64,000 nucleotides of DNA from Nematostella vectensis. Taxonomy: Eukaryota > Cnidaria > Anthozoa > Actiniaria > Edwardsiidae. The position numbers were made by a program, and so were the translations under genes. The first letter of the stretch is position 1. Each line of letters begins with the position of its first letter. Shown one piece after another: positions 32,350 through 43,700 of the stretch. The stretch is taken from positions 6,620,998 to 6,684,997 of the forward strand of contig NC_064045.1 of NCBI RefSeq assembly GCF_932526225.1, given 5' to 3'. The notes under the pieces were generated by a model. That model was not told the origin of the DNA. It worked only from the letters and a program-made list of their open reading frames with translations, and searched no databases.

Positions 32350-33486
32350 TTAGTTGAAAAGAGCAGCTCACCTCCATTTTGTTTTCGTTTCCCTGTCTTT
32401 ATACATAGCGAATTTCATGTCATAAATATCCGCACCTTAACTATGCAAAATAATTGTTTTCTCGTTTTTTTTGTGACCTAAGAAAGAAAATACAATAAGA
32501 TACTAATAACCTTTTTATACAGTTATAGAATGAATAAATAACAAGAATAGCGTGACAAGTCGATCCTTTTGTCGCGTGGCATGAGAAAATGGTAGCCTGC
32601 TGGAAATCAGGCTAGAGAAAATGCATGTTTATACAAAAAAATAGCTGAAATTAGAGGCGCTCCCACAAGGCGGGAAAGCATTTGCCCAAAAATAAAAAAC
32701 ATTCCCTAACAAGTACTATATTTCTACTGCAAGATGTAATGAGATTTACAGAGCTACCGGGGTATAAAAAATTTTGTTTTGGAACCTAAACCGAATTGTT
32801 CGAAAATAAATGGCTACTTTTCAAAGTCATAAAAAAAGTTATTTGTAATAATCATTCAACACAAAATTGGACATTGGTAGCTCATTGACCGGCAGCTCGT
32901 TACATACTTGAGGGAAATCCAACCTCAAACTGCGTTTTCTTTCTGTTGCGAAAGCAAGAAATAAATATTTGTAAAGCATCTAAATTGTTGCTGAAATCTG
33001 ACAGCGTCGCAGAGTGGTCGGTTTTTTCATGAAAAAAAAAAAAATGAAACCTTATAGTAACTAGCCTCCCCAAAGCTATCATTGAGGGAAATATAAAAAA
33101 TCTAAAATCCTCACTTTGACGCCAAATTATACATTTTGCTGGTCCGGTCAGACATTGACAATTAAATGCAAAGCAAAAGGGGTACCCTCCTGCACAGAGT
33201 TTTAGAAAGTTTGTTTTCTACATACCGTGGAGTTTTCGAACTAAACAGTCCATTCATGCCGTGAAGACTGACATCTGAGCTTTCTTTGTTGTTGTTCAAA
33301 AGCAATGATCGCAGAAAGTTATTCACATTTCCTACATTCGTTGGAAATTTGACTTATCCCATGGTATTTTTTGATAAAGGTATATATTTGTGTCTTCAGC
33401 TGTGTTTAGCTGATCTCTTGGAACTATCATATTTGGTTAAAGAGTAGTTGCTATCACCTTGGTTGGATTTTTGTTGGATTTTTGTT
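32350..33486. other. No gene recognised
   Basis: AT-rich sequence without exons or repeats that I can name. The last 40 bases contain a short GTTGGATTTTT direct repeat (three units, 33457-33494) abutting the retroelement debris. Confidence 0.4.
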
Positions 33487-33566
33487 GGATTTTGCGGCAG
33501 CTTGTCACTCGCCACCTATGAATGCTAATGAGGTTACACAACCACGAGGAGACCAGCGATTTTTCT
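33487..33566 (+). pseudogene. Stray gag/protease junction fragment of the Gypsy element
   Basis: TTTGCGGCAGCTTGTCACTCG through GACCAGCGATTTTTCTT is a near-identical plus-strand copy of 36559-36637. It is joined directly to the end of the inverted integrase region. It marks the outer breakpoint of the rearrangement. Confidence 0.8.
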
Positions 33567-34496
33567 TCCTTTTTCATTATCAAGTTTGAATCTTACTTGA
33601 TCTCCTTCTTCGAGTACAGGTAGTGATCTAACGCCGTGACGATCATCGAATGACTTCTTGTATTTCTGCTTGGTTCTCTCGTCGGCTTTTCTCACCTCTT
33701 TGTGATTTGGCGTCTTTGGATGTAAATTATCAGTTAGTGTAGGCAATCTTGTGCGTATTTCGCGACCCATTATAAGCTTACAAGGACTTTCCTTTGTGGC
33801 TTGTGTCGGTGTTGCTCTATAAGTCATCAATGCTAAGAAAGGGTCGTCTTGTTTTAGAATCCTCTTCGCAATTCGTACTCCACTTTCCGCTTCACCATTT
33901 CCTTGAGGGAAATGTGGGGTCGATGGATCGTGCGTAAAACCATACTCCTTACTGAACTCCTCGAACTCCTTAGATGTGAACTGAGGTCCCCCATCACTCT
34001 TTACTAGTTCGGGTATTCCCCATCTCGCAAACATGTTCTTAAGTTTACCAATCACTCGTTTGGAGGTAGTATGAGGTGACTTTGTAGTGTGTGCGATTTC
34101 AATATACCTTGAATAGTAGTCTGTGACGATAAGATAATCTTGACCATCTGACATTGCAAGATCTGCTGCAATCATCTGCCATGGTCTATCTGGTAGGGGT
34201 GTGGTTCTTAGTGGTTCCTTCCTCTGCGTAGGCTGGTTGACTAAACAGAATTCACATGACGCAACCTTCTGTGCGATACTTCTGCTTAAACCAGGCCACC
34301 AGACGGAGAGACGTGCTCTCTCGCGGCACTTGGTTACACCCTGGTGTCCATCATGGATTCTGTCCAAGACGTAACCGCGCATCGATTCTGGGATCACAAT
34401 ACGACTCTTAAACTTGAGCTTGCCATTGACTTCTGATATTTCGTTACGAATTCCAAAATACTCTCGTATTTCTTCGGGAACCTGTTTTGGATGCAT
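33534..34496 (-). CDS. Ty3/Gypsy integrase (inverted segment)
   Basis: The minus strand continues the pol frame after one in-frame stop (34500-34502) separating it from RNase H. It has a zinc-binding HHCC region (RIHDGHQGV ... CEFCLVN). The DDE core shows Asp in AADLAMSDG, Asp in VKSDGGPQFTS and Glu in HFPQGNGEAESG. The C-terminal part (VRFKLDNEKGRKIAG) is cut off by the breakpoint. In a live element integrase inserts the cDNA into the host genome; this copy is broken and inverted relative to its gag. Confidence 0.85.
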   Translation of the reverse strand: MHPKQVPEEIREYFGIRNEISEVNGKLKFKSRIVIPESMRGYVLDRIHDGHQGVTKCRERARLSVWWPGLSRSIAQKVASCEFCLVNQPTQRKEPLRTTPLPDRPWQMIAADLAMSDGQDYLIVTDYYSRYIEIAHTTKSPHTTSKRVIGKLKNMFARWGIPELVKSDGGPQFTSKEFEEFSKEYGFTHDPSTPHFPQGNGEAESGVRIAKRILKQDDPFLALMTYRATPTQATKESPCKLIMGREIRTRLPTLTDNLHPKTPNHKEVRKADERTKQKYKKSFDDRHGVRSLPVLEEGDQVRFKLDNEKGRKIAGLLVVV

Positions 34497-34499
34497 CGG

Positions 34500-35711
34500 T
34501 CATCCATTTCTAACGTATTCCAATACTAACTTAAGCTTGGAATCTTCCTGAGTTTCTTTCTCTATCTCTCGAAGTTTATCTTTCGCAATTCTAGTGTTCA
34601 CTACTGAGTCTACGTATGCTTTAACATCTTCGCTGTCTGACACATTTGACTTAAGTGGGTTTCTGCTCAGTGTGTCTGCTATTATAAGTTCCTTACCAGG
34701 TATGTGCACTGCTTTCGCATTAAACCTCATCAGGCGTTGACATCTCACGGGTGTCTTATCCAAATCCTTACAGTTAATCAGCGGTACTGGCGGTTTGTGA
34801 TCTGTAAGAAGTGTGAAAGATTCTAGACCAATCAGATAACGTGAAAATCTCTCACAAGTGCACACGGATGCCAAACATTCCTTCTCGATCTGCGAGTATC
34901 TGGTCTCTGCTGGTGTTAGTGTTCGCGAGCAGAATGCTACTGGACGCAATGTCCCTTTGTCTTCCTGAAGTAGAACTCCCCCGATTCCGTAGCTACTGGC
35001 GTCTGCGCTAACAGTGACCGCCTTGTTTGGATCGTAAAATGTTAGAACTGGCGTTGTGGATACCATCCCTTTGACCTTATCAAAGGCTTCTTGTTGTACT
35101 TCGGTCCACTGCCAGACTGTATCTGACTTAAGCAAGTCGTTCATTGGAGCCATGACTGTGGATAAGTTGGGTAGGAATTTGCCAAGGTAGTTAATCATGC
35201 CTGTCGCTTGGCTTAACTCACTGACATTCTCTGGCGCTGCGAGTGCTTGGATAGCTCTCACTTTCTCGGGGTTTGGACTAATACCTTGCTGGTTAATCAC
35301 ATGTCCGAAATAAGAGATTTCTTTCTTTCGGAACTCACACTTTTCTTTGTTCAGCTTCAAACCCGATTCTTCAATGATCTTCAAAGTCTCGCGTAATCTT
35401 TTGTCGTGTTCTTCCGGGGTTTTCCCGACGATAATGACGTCATCCATTATCGCGTATGCTCCTTCTTGGTTCTTCAACAAATCTGTCATGCATCGCTGGA
35501 ATATCTCGGGTGCAGAGGTTATACCAAACGGCAATCTTCTGAAACAAAATCTGCCTTGTGGTGTGATGAAGGTCGTAAGCTTTGCGCTTTCATCAGTGAG
35601 GGGTATTTGCCAAAATCCACTTGACGCGTCGAGCTTTGAAAACAAGGTCGCTCCAGCCATCTTGGGCGCAACATCATCAATGGTTGGCAGAACATATCTC
35701 TCTCGCTTCAC
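34500..35711 (-). CDS. Ty3/Gypsy reverse transcriptase and RNase H (inverted segment)
   Basis: It begins mid-RT at KRERYVLPTIDDVAPKM and lacks the N-terminal fingers, which lie on plus at 37057-37260. Visible RT motifs are LFSKLDASSGFWQIPL, FRRLPFGITSAPEIFQR and the catalytic AIMDDVIIVG. RNase H shows VSADASSYGIGGVLLQ, LLTDHKPPVPL and ADTLSRNP. It ends at a TGA immediately before integrase, in the same frame, probably a single nonsense change. Similarity to the K02A2.6-like or short-LTR Gypsy group is from motif style only. Confidence 0.85.
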   Translation of the reverse strand: MKRERYVLPTIDDVAPKMAGATLFSKLDASSGFWQIPLTDESAKLTTFITPQGRFCFRRLPFGITSAPEIFQRCMTDLLKNQEGAYAIMDDVIIVGKTPEEHDKRLRETLKIIEESGLKLNKEKCEFRKKEISYFGHVINQQGISPNPEKVRAIQALAAPENVSELSQATGMINYLGKFLPNLSTVMAPMNDLLKSDTVWQWTEVQQEAFDKVKGMVSTTPVLTFYDPNKAVTVSADASSYGIGGVLLQEDKGTLRPVAFCSRTLTPAETRYSQIEKECLASVCTCERFSRYLIGLESFTLLTDHKPPVPLINCKDLDKTPVRCQRLMRFNAKAVHIPGKELIIADTLSRNPLKSNVSDSEDVKAYVDSVVNTRIAKDKLREIEKETQEDSKLKLVLEYVRNG

Positions 35712-35716
35712 AGATT

Positions 35717-35862
35717 CATCACGATAGTTGATTGACAGTCTCTTGTAGTTTTACGTGACGTCACTTAGAATAGAGGGACTCATGAAAGCATGGCTGACAC
35801 AGCTCGGACCTTGTAAACTACGTTGTTGTTTCTAATAAATATTACCTAGAAAATTAAGACAT
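35717..35862 (+). repeat. 5' LTR of the Gypsy element (about 140 bp)
   Basis: TCACGATAGTTGATTGACAG through CCTAGAAAATTAAGACA matches the right LTR with a handful of differences. It contains a CRE-like TGACGTCA (35757) and AATAAA near 35837. It abuts inverted RT sequence on the left and gag on the right. Confidence 0.85.
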
Positions 35863-36592
35863 GGCGGCAGCGGCGAGATTCCTGAATCCACCGGAGTTCT
35901 TCGACTTCACCAAGCCTTTAAAGTGGCCGGAATGGAAGCAGAAGTTCGAGCGATACGCGATTGCTACGAAACTTACGAAGGAAGAAGGGGAAATTTTTTT
36001 TGCTATTGATTTTGGGTCAGAAGCTGACAAGAAAGACTTAGAGAAAGTCCTAAAGAAATATGATGGTTATTTTATTCCAAAGAGAAATGTTATTCATGAG
36101 CGAGCGAAATTCCATCAGAGATCTCAAATACCGGGAGAATCGGCAGAATCATTCATAAGAAACCTGTACGAATTAGCTGAATATTGTGAATTTGGGGATC
36201 TAAAGGACGAGCAAATTAGAGATAGAATTGTCATTGGAACTCTAGATAAAGAACTATCTAAGAAGCTACAAATGAAATCAGATTTAAACCTGGATTCAGC
36301 AATACAAATGGCTCGACAATCCGGGTTGATCAAATCTCAAATTTCAGACCAAAGTCCAAACAAATTGCTCGAAGAAGTTCACCGTAAACCCCAGGGTTCC
36401 CGCACGCAGGGTAGAAACCGGAAGTTCAAAGAACAAAACAAGGGGCAAGGAAAAAAAAAACAGGAGCTAAGAAATGCGACAGGTGCGCCCGCACACACGC
36501 TAATAATGATGTTTGTCCCGCTAAAGGAAAAAAGTACAACAAGTGTAATAAATACAATCATTTTGCGGCAGCTTGTCACTCGCCACCTATGA
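35861..36592 (+). CDS. Ty3/Gypsy gag
   Basis: A 243-residue frame starts at ATG 35861 (MAAAARFLNPPEFFDF), overlapping the last bases of the LTR. The capsid-like region includes WPEWKQKFERYAIATKL and FIRNLYELAEYCEFGD. The frame leaves the true path at an A10 run (36451-36460). In the next frame a zinc knuckle with CDRC ... YNKCNKYNHFAAAC is readable and continues without a stop into protease. The A10 run is either a decay indel or a slippage site. Confidence 0.8.
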   Translation: MAAAARFLNPPEFFDFTKPLKWPEWKQKFERYAIATKLTKEEGEIFFAIDFGSEADKKDLEKVLKKYDGYFIPKRNVIHERAKFHQRSQIPGESAESFIRNLYELAEYCEFGDLKDEQIRDRIVIGTLDKELSKKLQMKSDLNLDSAIQMARQSGLIKSQISDQSPNKLLEEVHRKPQGSRTQGRNRKFKEQNKGQGKKKQELRNATGAPAHTLIMMFVPLKEKSTTSVINTIILRQLVTRHL

Positions 36593-37056
36593 ATGCTAAT
36601 GAGGTTACACAACCACAGGGAGACCAGCGATTTTTCTTAGGAGATGTAGAATCGGACGGAACAAAGAATCCATGGACAGTTGATTTGTTAATCAACCAGA
36701 AACCTGTTAATTTCAAGGTTGACACGGGGGCTGATATAACAGTTTTGTCGGAATCGACTTATAATCATCTCCCAAACCCTCCAAAGCTAGAGCCAGAGCG
36801 CGCTGATATTTCAAGTCCAGGAGGAAAACTCATCTGTAAAGGACAATTTCTGACTGGAGCTCAGCTAAATGGAGAGGCATACCAGGTTAAGATGTTTGTT
36901 ATTGCAGGAGAGCAAGTGAACAATTTACTAGGACGGGAAACTGCTTGTAAAATGGGTCTAGTACAGAGAGTTGGAGAAGTTTTGTTTGACGTATTCGGAG
37001 ATATTGGTCTTCTTAATTGTGCGCCAGTGAAAATCGAGTTACGAGAGGGTGCATAA
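36589..37056 (+). CDS. Ty3/Gypsy aspartic protease
   Basis: The retropepsin-like domain has catalytic VDTGADITVLS and a downstream LLGRETACKMG. It is open upstream in the same frame through the zinc knuckle. A TAA at 37054-37056 ends it, but the same frame continues immediately into RT. The stop is therefore probably a nonsense mutation in a once continuous gag-pro-pol frame. Confidence 0.8.
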   Translation: MNANEVTQPQGDQRFFLGDVESDGTKNPWTVDLLINQKPVNFKVDTGADITVLSESTYNHLPNPPKLEPERADISSPGGKLICKGQFLTGAQLNGEAYQVKMFVIAGEQVNNLLGRETACKMGLVQRVGEVLFDVFGDIGLLNCAPVKIELREGA

Positions 37057-37260
37057 CCGTATCACGTCAATACCGCCAGACAAATCCCGTTTCAACTCTT
37101 ACCTAAAGTCCAGAGTGAGCTGGATAGAATGAAGCGCGAAGGTATAATTGAGGAAATTACAGAGCCTACTGATTGGTGCGCGCCTATGATTCCAGTCGCA
37201 AAGAGTAATGAGAAGGTCAGGATTTGTGTTGATCTGAGACGACTAAATAAAACTGTAAAG
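37057..37260 (+). pseudogene. Ty3/Gypsy RT N-terminal fragment
   Basis: The frame after the protease stop reads RQIPFQLLPKVQSELDRMKR, then WCAPMIPVAKS and ICVDLRRLNKTVK, the standard start of Gypsy RT. It breaks at TVK, exactly where the inverted minus-strand piece resumes with VKRERY. A purine-rich TTTTAGGGGGGAGATG then leads into the right LTR. Confidence 0.8.
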
Positions 37261-37304
37261 TTCATATTACGTTTGATAAGCAGTATCTCCTTTTAGGGGG
37301 GAGA

Positions 37305-37446
37305 TGTCACGATAGTTGATTGACAGTCTCTTGTAGTTTTACGTGACGTCACTTAATAGAGGGACTCATGAAAACATGGCTGACACAGCTCGGACCTTGT
37401 ATACTACGTTGTTGTTTCTAATAAATATTACCTAGAAAATCAAGAC
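37305..37446 (+). repeat. 3' LTR of the Gypsy element
   Basis: TGTCACGATAGTTGATTGAC to AGAAAATCAAGACA, beginning TG and ending CA as LTRs do, preceded by a polypurine tract (GGGGGGAGA). It keeps the CRE-like TGACGTCA. Confidence 0.85.
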
Positions 37447-37751
37447 AATCTTCAAGACCATTTATCACTTAGACTGATGCCTGGGTATCTTCATCTCGTT
37501 GTGTTTATTTTTTCATTTATTTATTATTATAATTTTTTTTGGTTGTTTACTTCTAGTCTCAAAGCCCAAAGCCAGTGTTGAGGGGTCAATATGGGGAAAT
37601 CTACGCGCGGTTTCTCTGTGGAGGAGCGGTCGCCCAGCTCCCGTACGTGGTTCGGCGTGATTCGTAGATAACAAAAGATGGCGGACTGAACTCTGAGTTT
37701 AGGTGAATGAGTCAAGGCAGAAAAGGCTGCAGACTCAGCCATGATGCGGCT

Positions 37752-40700
37752 ATGATATTTCTTCGGCATCCATGGGCATTCTGCAGTGTTTGCGTTGTTT
37801 TTGTGTGTTGTTTCGCGTGGATTTCTTGTCGGTAAGCCGTGTCCCGAATACTCTAATAACTTTCATTGGGGGTCGTTTATTTTCATTCATGTTTAGAACA
37901 TAAGTGCTTATCTTACTTTCTCTGCGTTTTATTTTATGATTGCCCATGCTGTGTTATTACAAAATCCAGCTCACCATTTTTTTAAATGCCACTTGATTAA
38001 CTCAAATAATATAAGTAGATAAAATTATCACTTGGGAAACAGACCCCGAAATTTTTTCACTAGCTTACGCTACGGTAATAACTTGATTTCATTTATCCGT
38101 CCTGCGTTAACTGATATTATTCTCTTCTCAGCTGCCCTATTTTAAGTGATAAAATGTAATTGTTAATTTCTTTTCATGTGGTAACAGTATGATAATTATT
38201 AAACTCGCCATACAGGCCCGTACCCAGGGTTTTTTTGGAGGGGTGCGAAATCCGAAAAAATAAAAAATAAAGAAAGAAGAAGAGATTTTTTATGCTTTTG
38301 CAGTATCTCACAAGACGTTTATTGTCGGATTTGGCTAAATACCAGTGATCTAGAGTGATCTAGCTTATGCTTTATAGTTTTGTATACAAATAGCACTTCT
38401 ATTAAATACCAAAATTGGACCTTTGGCCGTTGTTGGGGGGGGGGGGGATGTTCGCACCCCTTTGCCCCCCCCTTCCCTTGGCATGGGCCTGCCATAGATA
38501 CATGCAGTGGCTATTCGCATGGGACCGTATAAACGCCTACAAGGAAATGCTATTGGAGCACTCAGGTTTTTACAGGAAATTAAAATATTTGCAAAGGTAA
38601 TCAACCTACTTGCCGCAGGGATGCTGAATTCTTATTGAGCAGATACAGCCAGGTCTCCAAGACCTACTATGGTGCCATCACCGACTGCATTGTCTTATGC
38701 CTCTATGGAACTGCCTAGGGTCAATTCTTTTATGGCTAGGGAGAAAACCTGAGAAGACGGAAAAAAAGGGACCTAACAAACTCAATTCACCCTGGAACTC
38801 GGAATCAAACCTGGAACCTAGTTGGTTAGAGGCTGAGGCAAAGCTCAGCAAACTCCAGCACTCCTGCTCCCATTAGCTTATATGCATATATACTATTTCC
38901 ATTTTTAGTTAATTAGCTCCCCTTATTTTCTCTTGCAGTGGTGATAACTTTGTTCTGTACCCTAATCACCCACCGCTATTTTCTGATGAAGCCACCCACG
39001 TCCATGAGATCTCTAATGGCTCACTTCAGGTGTTATCCAGCTTTCTCCACAACAGCCCCCTCAACTTTGTGTTCTTCTATGCTCCGTGGTGTGGACAGTC
39101 AAGACGGGCAGTGGAGGAGTTCAACATTGCCGCAAGTCTTTTGTATGGGAAGGTAAGAAAGTTTTCAATTATCTGCTAGGCGTTGGGTATTGCGCCATCT
39201 GGCCAACTGTTTTTATATGTAGTTTTTTTTGTCTACTTGCTCTGTAAACATCAAGTTGTACTGTAAGGTTGTTTTTTGGGGCCTGTGGCTTAAAAGAATT
39301 CATGTTCTTAAGCTTGATAACATGACTGCAATTTTGCTCATAATTAATCAATCCATGTAGTTAAAACAAAATTAAAATAAAAAAGAATTTCACGAAAACA
39401 CTTCTGTAGAATCTCTTTGAAAATAAATTATCTTTTTGTCGTAGATCACAAAAGTATCACACTTTCATTTTGTTGGAAAAAATAGGATACTAACCCTTCA
39501 AAACTCTTCAAGTGCAAATATTTTAATGTTTTATAGATTTTGGTGACATTGAGGATTCATACATCATTAAAATAGATGGTCAACCCTACAGTATTTGTTA
39601 TTCAGTTTTGGTAACCTTCAGGCACACACCCCAAATTGGCCGAGGGGGTGCACAGTCATAGGTATTATGACATAAGCATAGTGTCTGAAGATTCCTCAAG
39701 AAATTACTTTCTTTTTGGCTGCCAGTGGTGGCAGCGGGGGGGGGGGGGGGGGGTTGGGGTGGGGTTTGGGGTGCACACACCATGCAAACCCCCCTGTGTG
39801 CGCCTTCCCTTTAATAAAAGCCTTCCCATCAAGGTGCGCCATTTTCAATAGAAACCTGCATTTTCAGCCCTGAAAAGGGAGCAGTATCTAATGTATGTAT
39901 TAGATAAATTTAATGGCTGCTCTTTACAGCTGTCAGTTTTCGTTATACATATAAGTATTTGCGATAAGAAAACACTTATGCCTTTATTTCAATTTATTTG
40001 TAGGTGACATTTATTGCCATTAACTGCTGGGCTGGCAGTTGCCGTGAGAAGTACACCCTTGACTCTTTTCCCAAGTTCTTTGTGTACCACTCCAAATTCC
40101 CTGGCCTTCAGTACCCCCCACCTGTCCACTATCACTTTGATCATATGGTCAGTATATTACCTGGAAAGTCATTCATAATGATAGTAGCAATAGTGATGAG
40201 TATGGTCAGTATATTACCTGGAAAGTCATTCATAATGATAGTAGCAATAGTGATGAGTATGGTCAGTATATTACCCGGAAAGGCATTTATAATGATAGTA
40301 GTAATAGTGATGAGTATGGTCAGTCTATTACCTGGAAAGTCATTCATAATGATAGTAGTAATAGTGATGAGTATGGTCATTATATTACCTGGAAAGTCAA
40401 TTATAATGATAGTAGCAATAGTGATGAGTATGGTCAGTATATTACCTGGAAAGTCATTTATAATGATAGTAGCAATAGTGATGAGTATGGTCAGTATATT
40501 ACCTGGAAAGTCATTTATAATGATAGTAGTAATAGTGATGAGTATGGTCAGTATATTACCTGGAAAGTCATTTATAATGATAGTAGCAATAGTGATGAGT
40601 ATGGTCAGTATATTACCTGGAAAGTCATTTATAATGATAGTAGTAATAGTGATGAGTATGGTCAGTATATTACCTGGAAAGTCATTTATAAAGTAGCAAT

Positions 40701-43700
40701 AGTGATGAGTATGGTCAGTCTATTACCTGGAAAGTCATTCATAATGATAGTAGCAATAGTGATGAGTATGGTCAGTATATTACCTGGAAAGTCATTCATA
40801 ATGATAGTAGTAATAGTGATGAGTATGGTCAGTATATTACCTGGAAAGTCATTTATAATGATAGTAGTAATAGTGATGAGTATGGCCAGTATATTACCTG
40901 GAAAGTCATTCATAATGATAGTAGTAATAGTGATGAGTATGGTCAGTATATTACCTGGAAAGTCATTCATAATGATAGTAGTAATAGTGATGAGTATGGT
41001 CAGTATATTACCTGGAAAGTCATTTATAATGATAGTAGCAATAGTGATGAGTATGGTCAGTATATTACCTGGAAAGTCATTTATAATGATAGTAGTAATA
41101 GTGATGAGTATGGTCAGTATATTACCTGGAAAGTCAATTATAATGATAGTAGTAATAGTGATGAGTATGGTCAGTATATTACCTGGAAAGTCATTCATAA
41201 TGATAGTAGCAATAGTGATGAGTATGGTCAGTATATTACCTGGAAAGTCATTGATAATGATAGTAGTAATAGTGATGAGTATGGTCAGTATATTACCTGG
41301 AAAGTCATTCATAATGATAGTAGTAATAGTGATGAGTATGGTCAGTATATTACCTGGAAAGTCATTTATAATGATAGTAGTAATAGTGATGAGTATGGTC
41401 AGTATATTACCTGGAAAGTCATTCATAATGATAGTAGTAATAGTGATGAGTATGGTCAGTATATTACCTGGAAAGTCATTTATAATGATAGTAGCAATAG
41501 TGATGAGTATGGTCAGTATATTACCTGGAAAGTCATTTATAATGATAGTAGTAATAGTGATGAGTATGGTCAGTATATTACCTGGAAAGTCATTTATAAT
41601 GATAGTAGTAATAGTGATGAGTATGGTCAGTATATTACCTGGAAAGTCATTTATAATGATAGTAGTAATAGTGATGAGTATGGTCAGTATATTACCTGGA
41701 AAGTCATTTATAATGATAGTAGTAATAGTGATGAGTATGGTCAGTATATTACCTGGAAAGTCATTTATAATGATAGTAGTAATAGTGATGAGTATGGTCA
41801 GTATATTACCTGGAAAGTCATTTATAATGATAGTAGCAATAGTGATGAGTATGGTCAGTATATTACCTGGAAAGTCATTCATAATGATAGTAGTAATAGT
41901 GATGAGTATGGTCAGTATATTACCTGGAAAGTCATTCATAATGATAGTAGTAATAGTGATGATTATGGTCAGTATATTACCTGGAAAGTCATTCATAATG
42001 ATAGTAGTAATAGTGATGAGTATGGTCAGTATATTACCTAGAAAGTCATTCATAATGATAGTAGTAATAGTGATGAGTATGGTCAGTATATTACCTGGAA
42101 AGTCATTTATAATGATAGTAGTAATAGTGATGAGTATGGTCAGTATATTACCTGGAAAGTCATTTATAATGATAGTAGTAATAGTGATGAGTATGGTCAG
42201 TATATTACCTGGAAAGTCATTCATAATGATAGTAGTAATAGTGATGAGTATGGTCAGTATATTACCTGGAAAGTCATTTATGATGATAGTAGTAATAGTG
42301 ATGAGTATGGTCAGTATATTACCTGGAAAGTCATTTATGATGATAGTAGTAATAGTGATGAGTATGGTCAGTATATTACCTGGAAAGTCATTTATAATGA
42401 TAGTAGTAATAGTGATGAGTATGGTCATTATATTACCTGGAAAGTCATTTATGATGATAGTAGTAATAGTGATGAGTATGGTCAGTATATTACCTGGAGT
42501 ATAATGATAATGTTATTTTCTTTCCCTCTTAGGTACAATTCTTGCAAGGAGTTGTGCGACCATTTACATATATTGGTAGAGAGAGTGATTTTAAAGTACT
42601 GGTGGATCAGGAGCCTGTAAGTTGTCGGGGGGAGGGAGACCCCCTTCTTTTTCAACATAAAAGGTTTATGAGAAAGATATGGGAGCTAAAATCAACCAAT
42701 TTATGTCGATGTATGTTAACATTTATTGTCCTCCCCTGTTGTGGATCTGCCTTTAGTTATTAGTGATAAATATATAAATTAACTTACCTACATCTGATCT
42801 CTTTGGGATGGTGTATTCCTTTTGAGAAAACTTGGAATTACCCTGGGCACTCGTTCTGTGTGACCTCCATACAACAAATTAGTGGTAGAAAAACCTGTGC
42901 TTTGTTTCTGAGCTTGGCATATCATTGAATAAAATGAGAATGAGACTTTTGGGACCCTCAAGCTAAAAGCTGTATAACATTTTGGGACTGTTTAATTGTA
43001 TTATTATCAGTCTTGAACAATGATAAATTTATAATTTTAATAATTTTGTTATTTATATAGTGCAAAATTAGTTGTCTTTATGATCTAATGCAAGTTACAA
43101 TGTGCTTTACAATGCATAGTATGATTCTAAGGGGCTGATTATGAGTTATAGCATGGAACGAGGGAAATTAGTGATTAAATGTCTTGCAACCGAGGGATGG
43201 TTAGTTGAAGTCTGGATGCCACAGGTTGAGGAACTTTTACTAGTCATCCCGAGGTTGAGGGGACATTTAATCACTAAATCCCCCAAAATGCCATGCTATA
43301 ACTTTGTAATACCATGATCACTGAGGAAATAAACTCGCAACTACAAGTAATATTAGGTTGGATGAGCGAATATGGTTCAATGGATCAGGGCATTGCATAC
43401 ACATTCTTCTTTTTATCCCTCTAGAGACCAACACATTTTCACAAACAATTCTCAAATTAAACATACTGTAGTTATTTAACATAGTAGTTGCTCTACATAT
43501 ATACAGCTTATTTTTTTATGTCATTAGCATGCATGCATACAGCAATCAAAAACATCCCACATGGATCTAGTCTAACGTTGTTTAGGTATCACGAGATCAA
43601 ATACTCTGGTCTCTTCGCGCAGGGTCTATTCCTTTCAGACTCCCTAAATGGGCTGAAATTCGTCATGTAATCGGCCCCTAAGGCCTAGGATAAGCGCCAT

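Noticed and set aside
37527-37769. 80-codon minus ORF over the TXNDC11 5' end
   Set aside because: It is antisense to the well-supported first exon and has no recognisable domain.
40141-42499. CRISPR-like array
   Set aside because: The repeats are contiguous 60-mers without unique spacers, in a eukaryotic intron.
40686-42504. 580- and 600-codon open frames on minus and plus
   Set aside because: They are the two readings of a 60-bp minisatellite with a period divisible by 3, lying inside a TXNDC11 intron with good splice borders.
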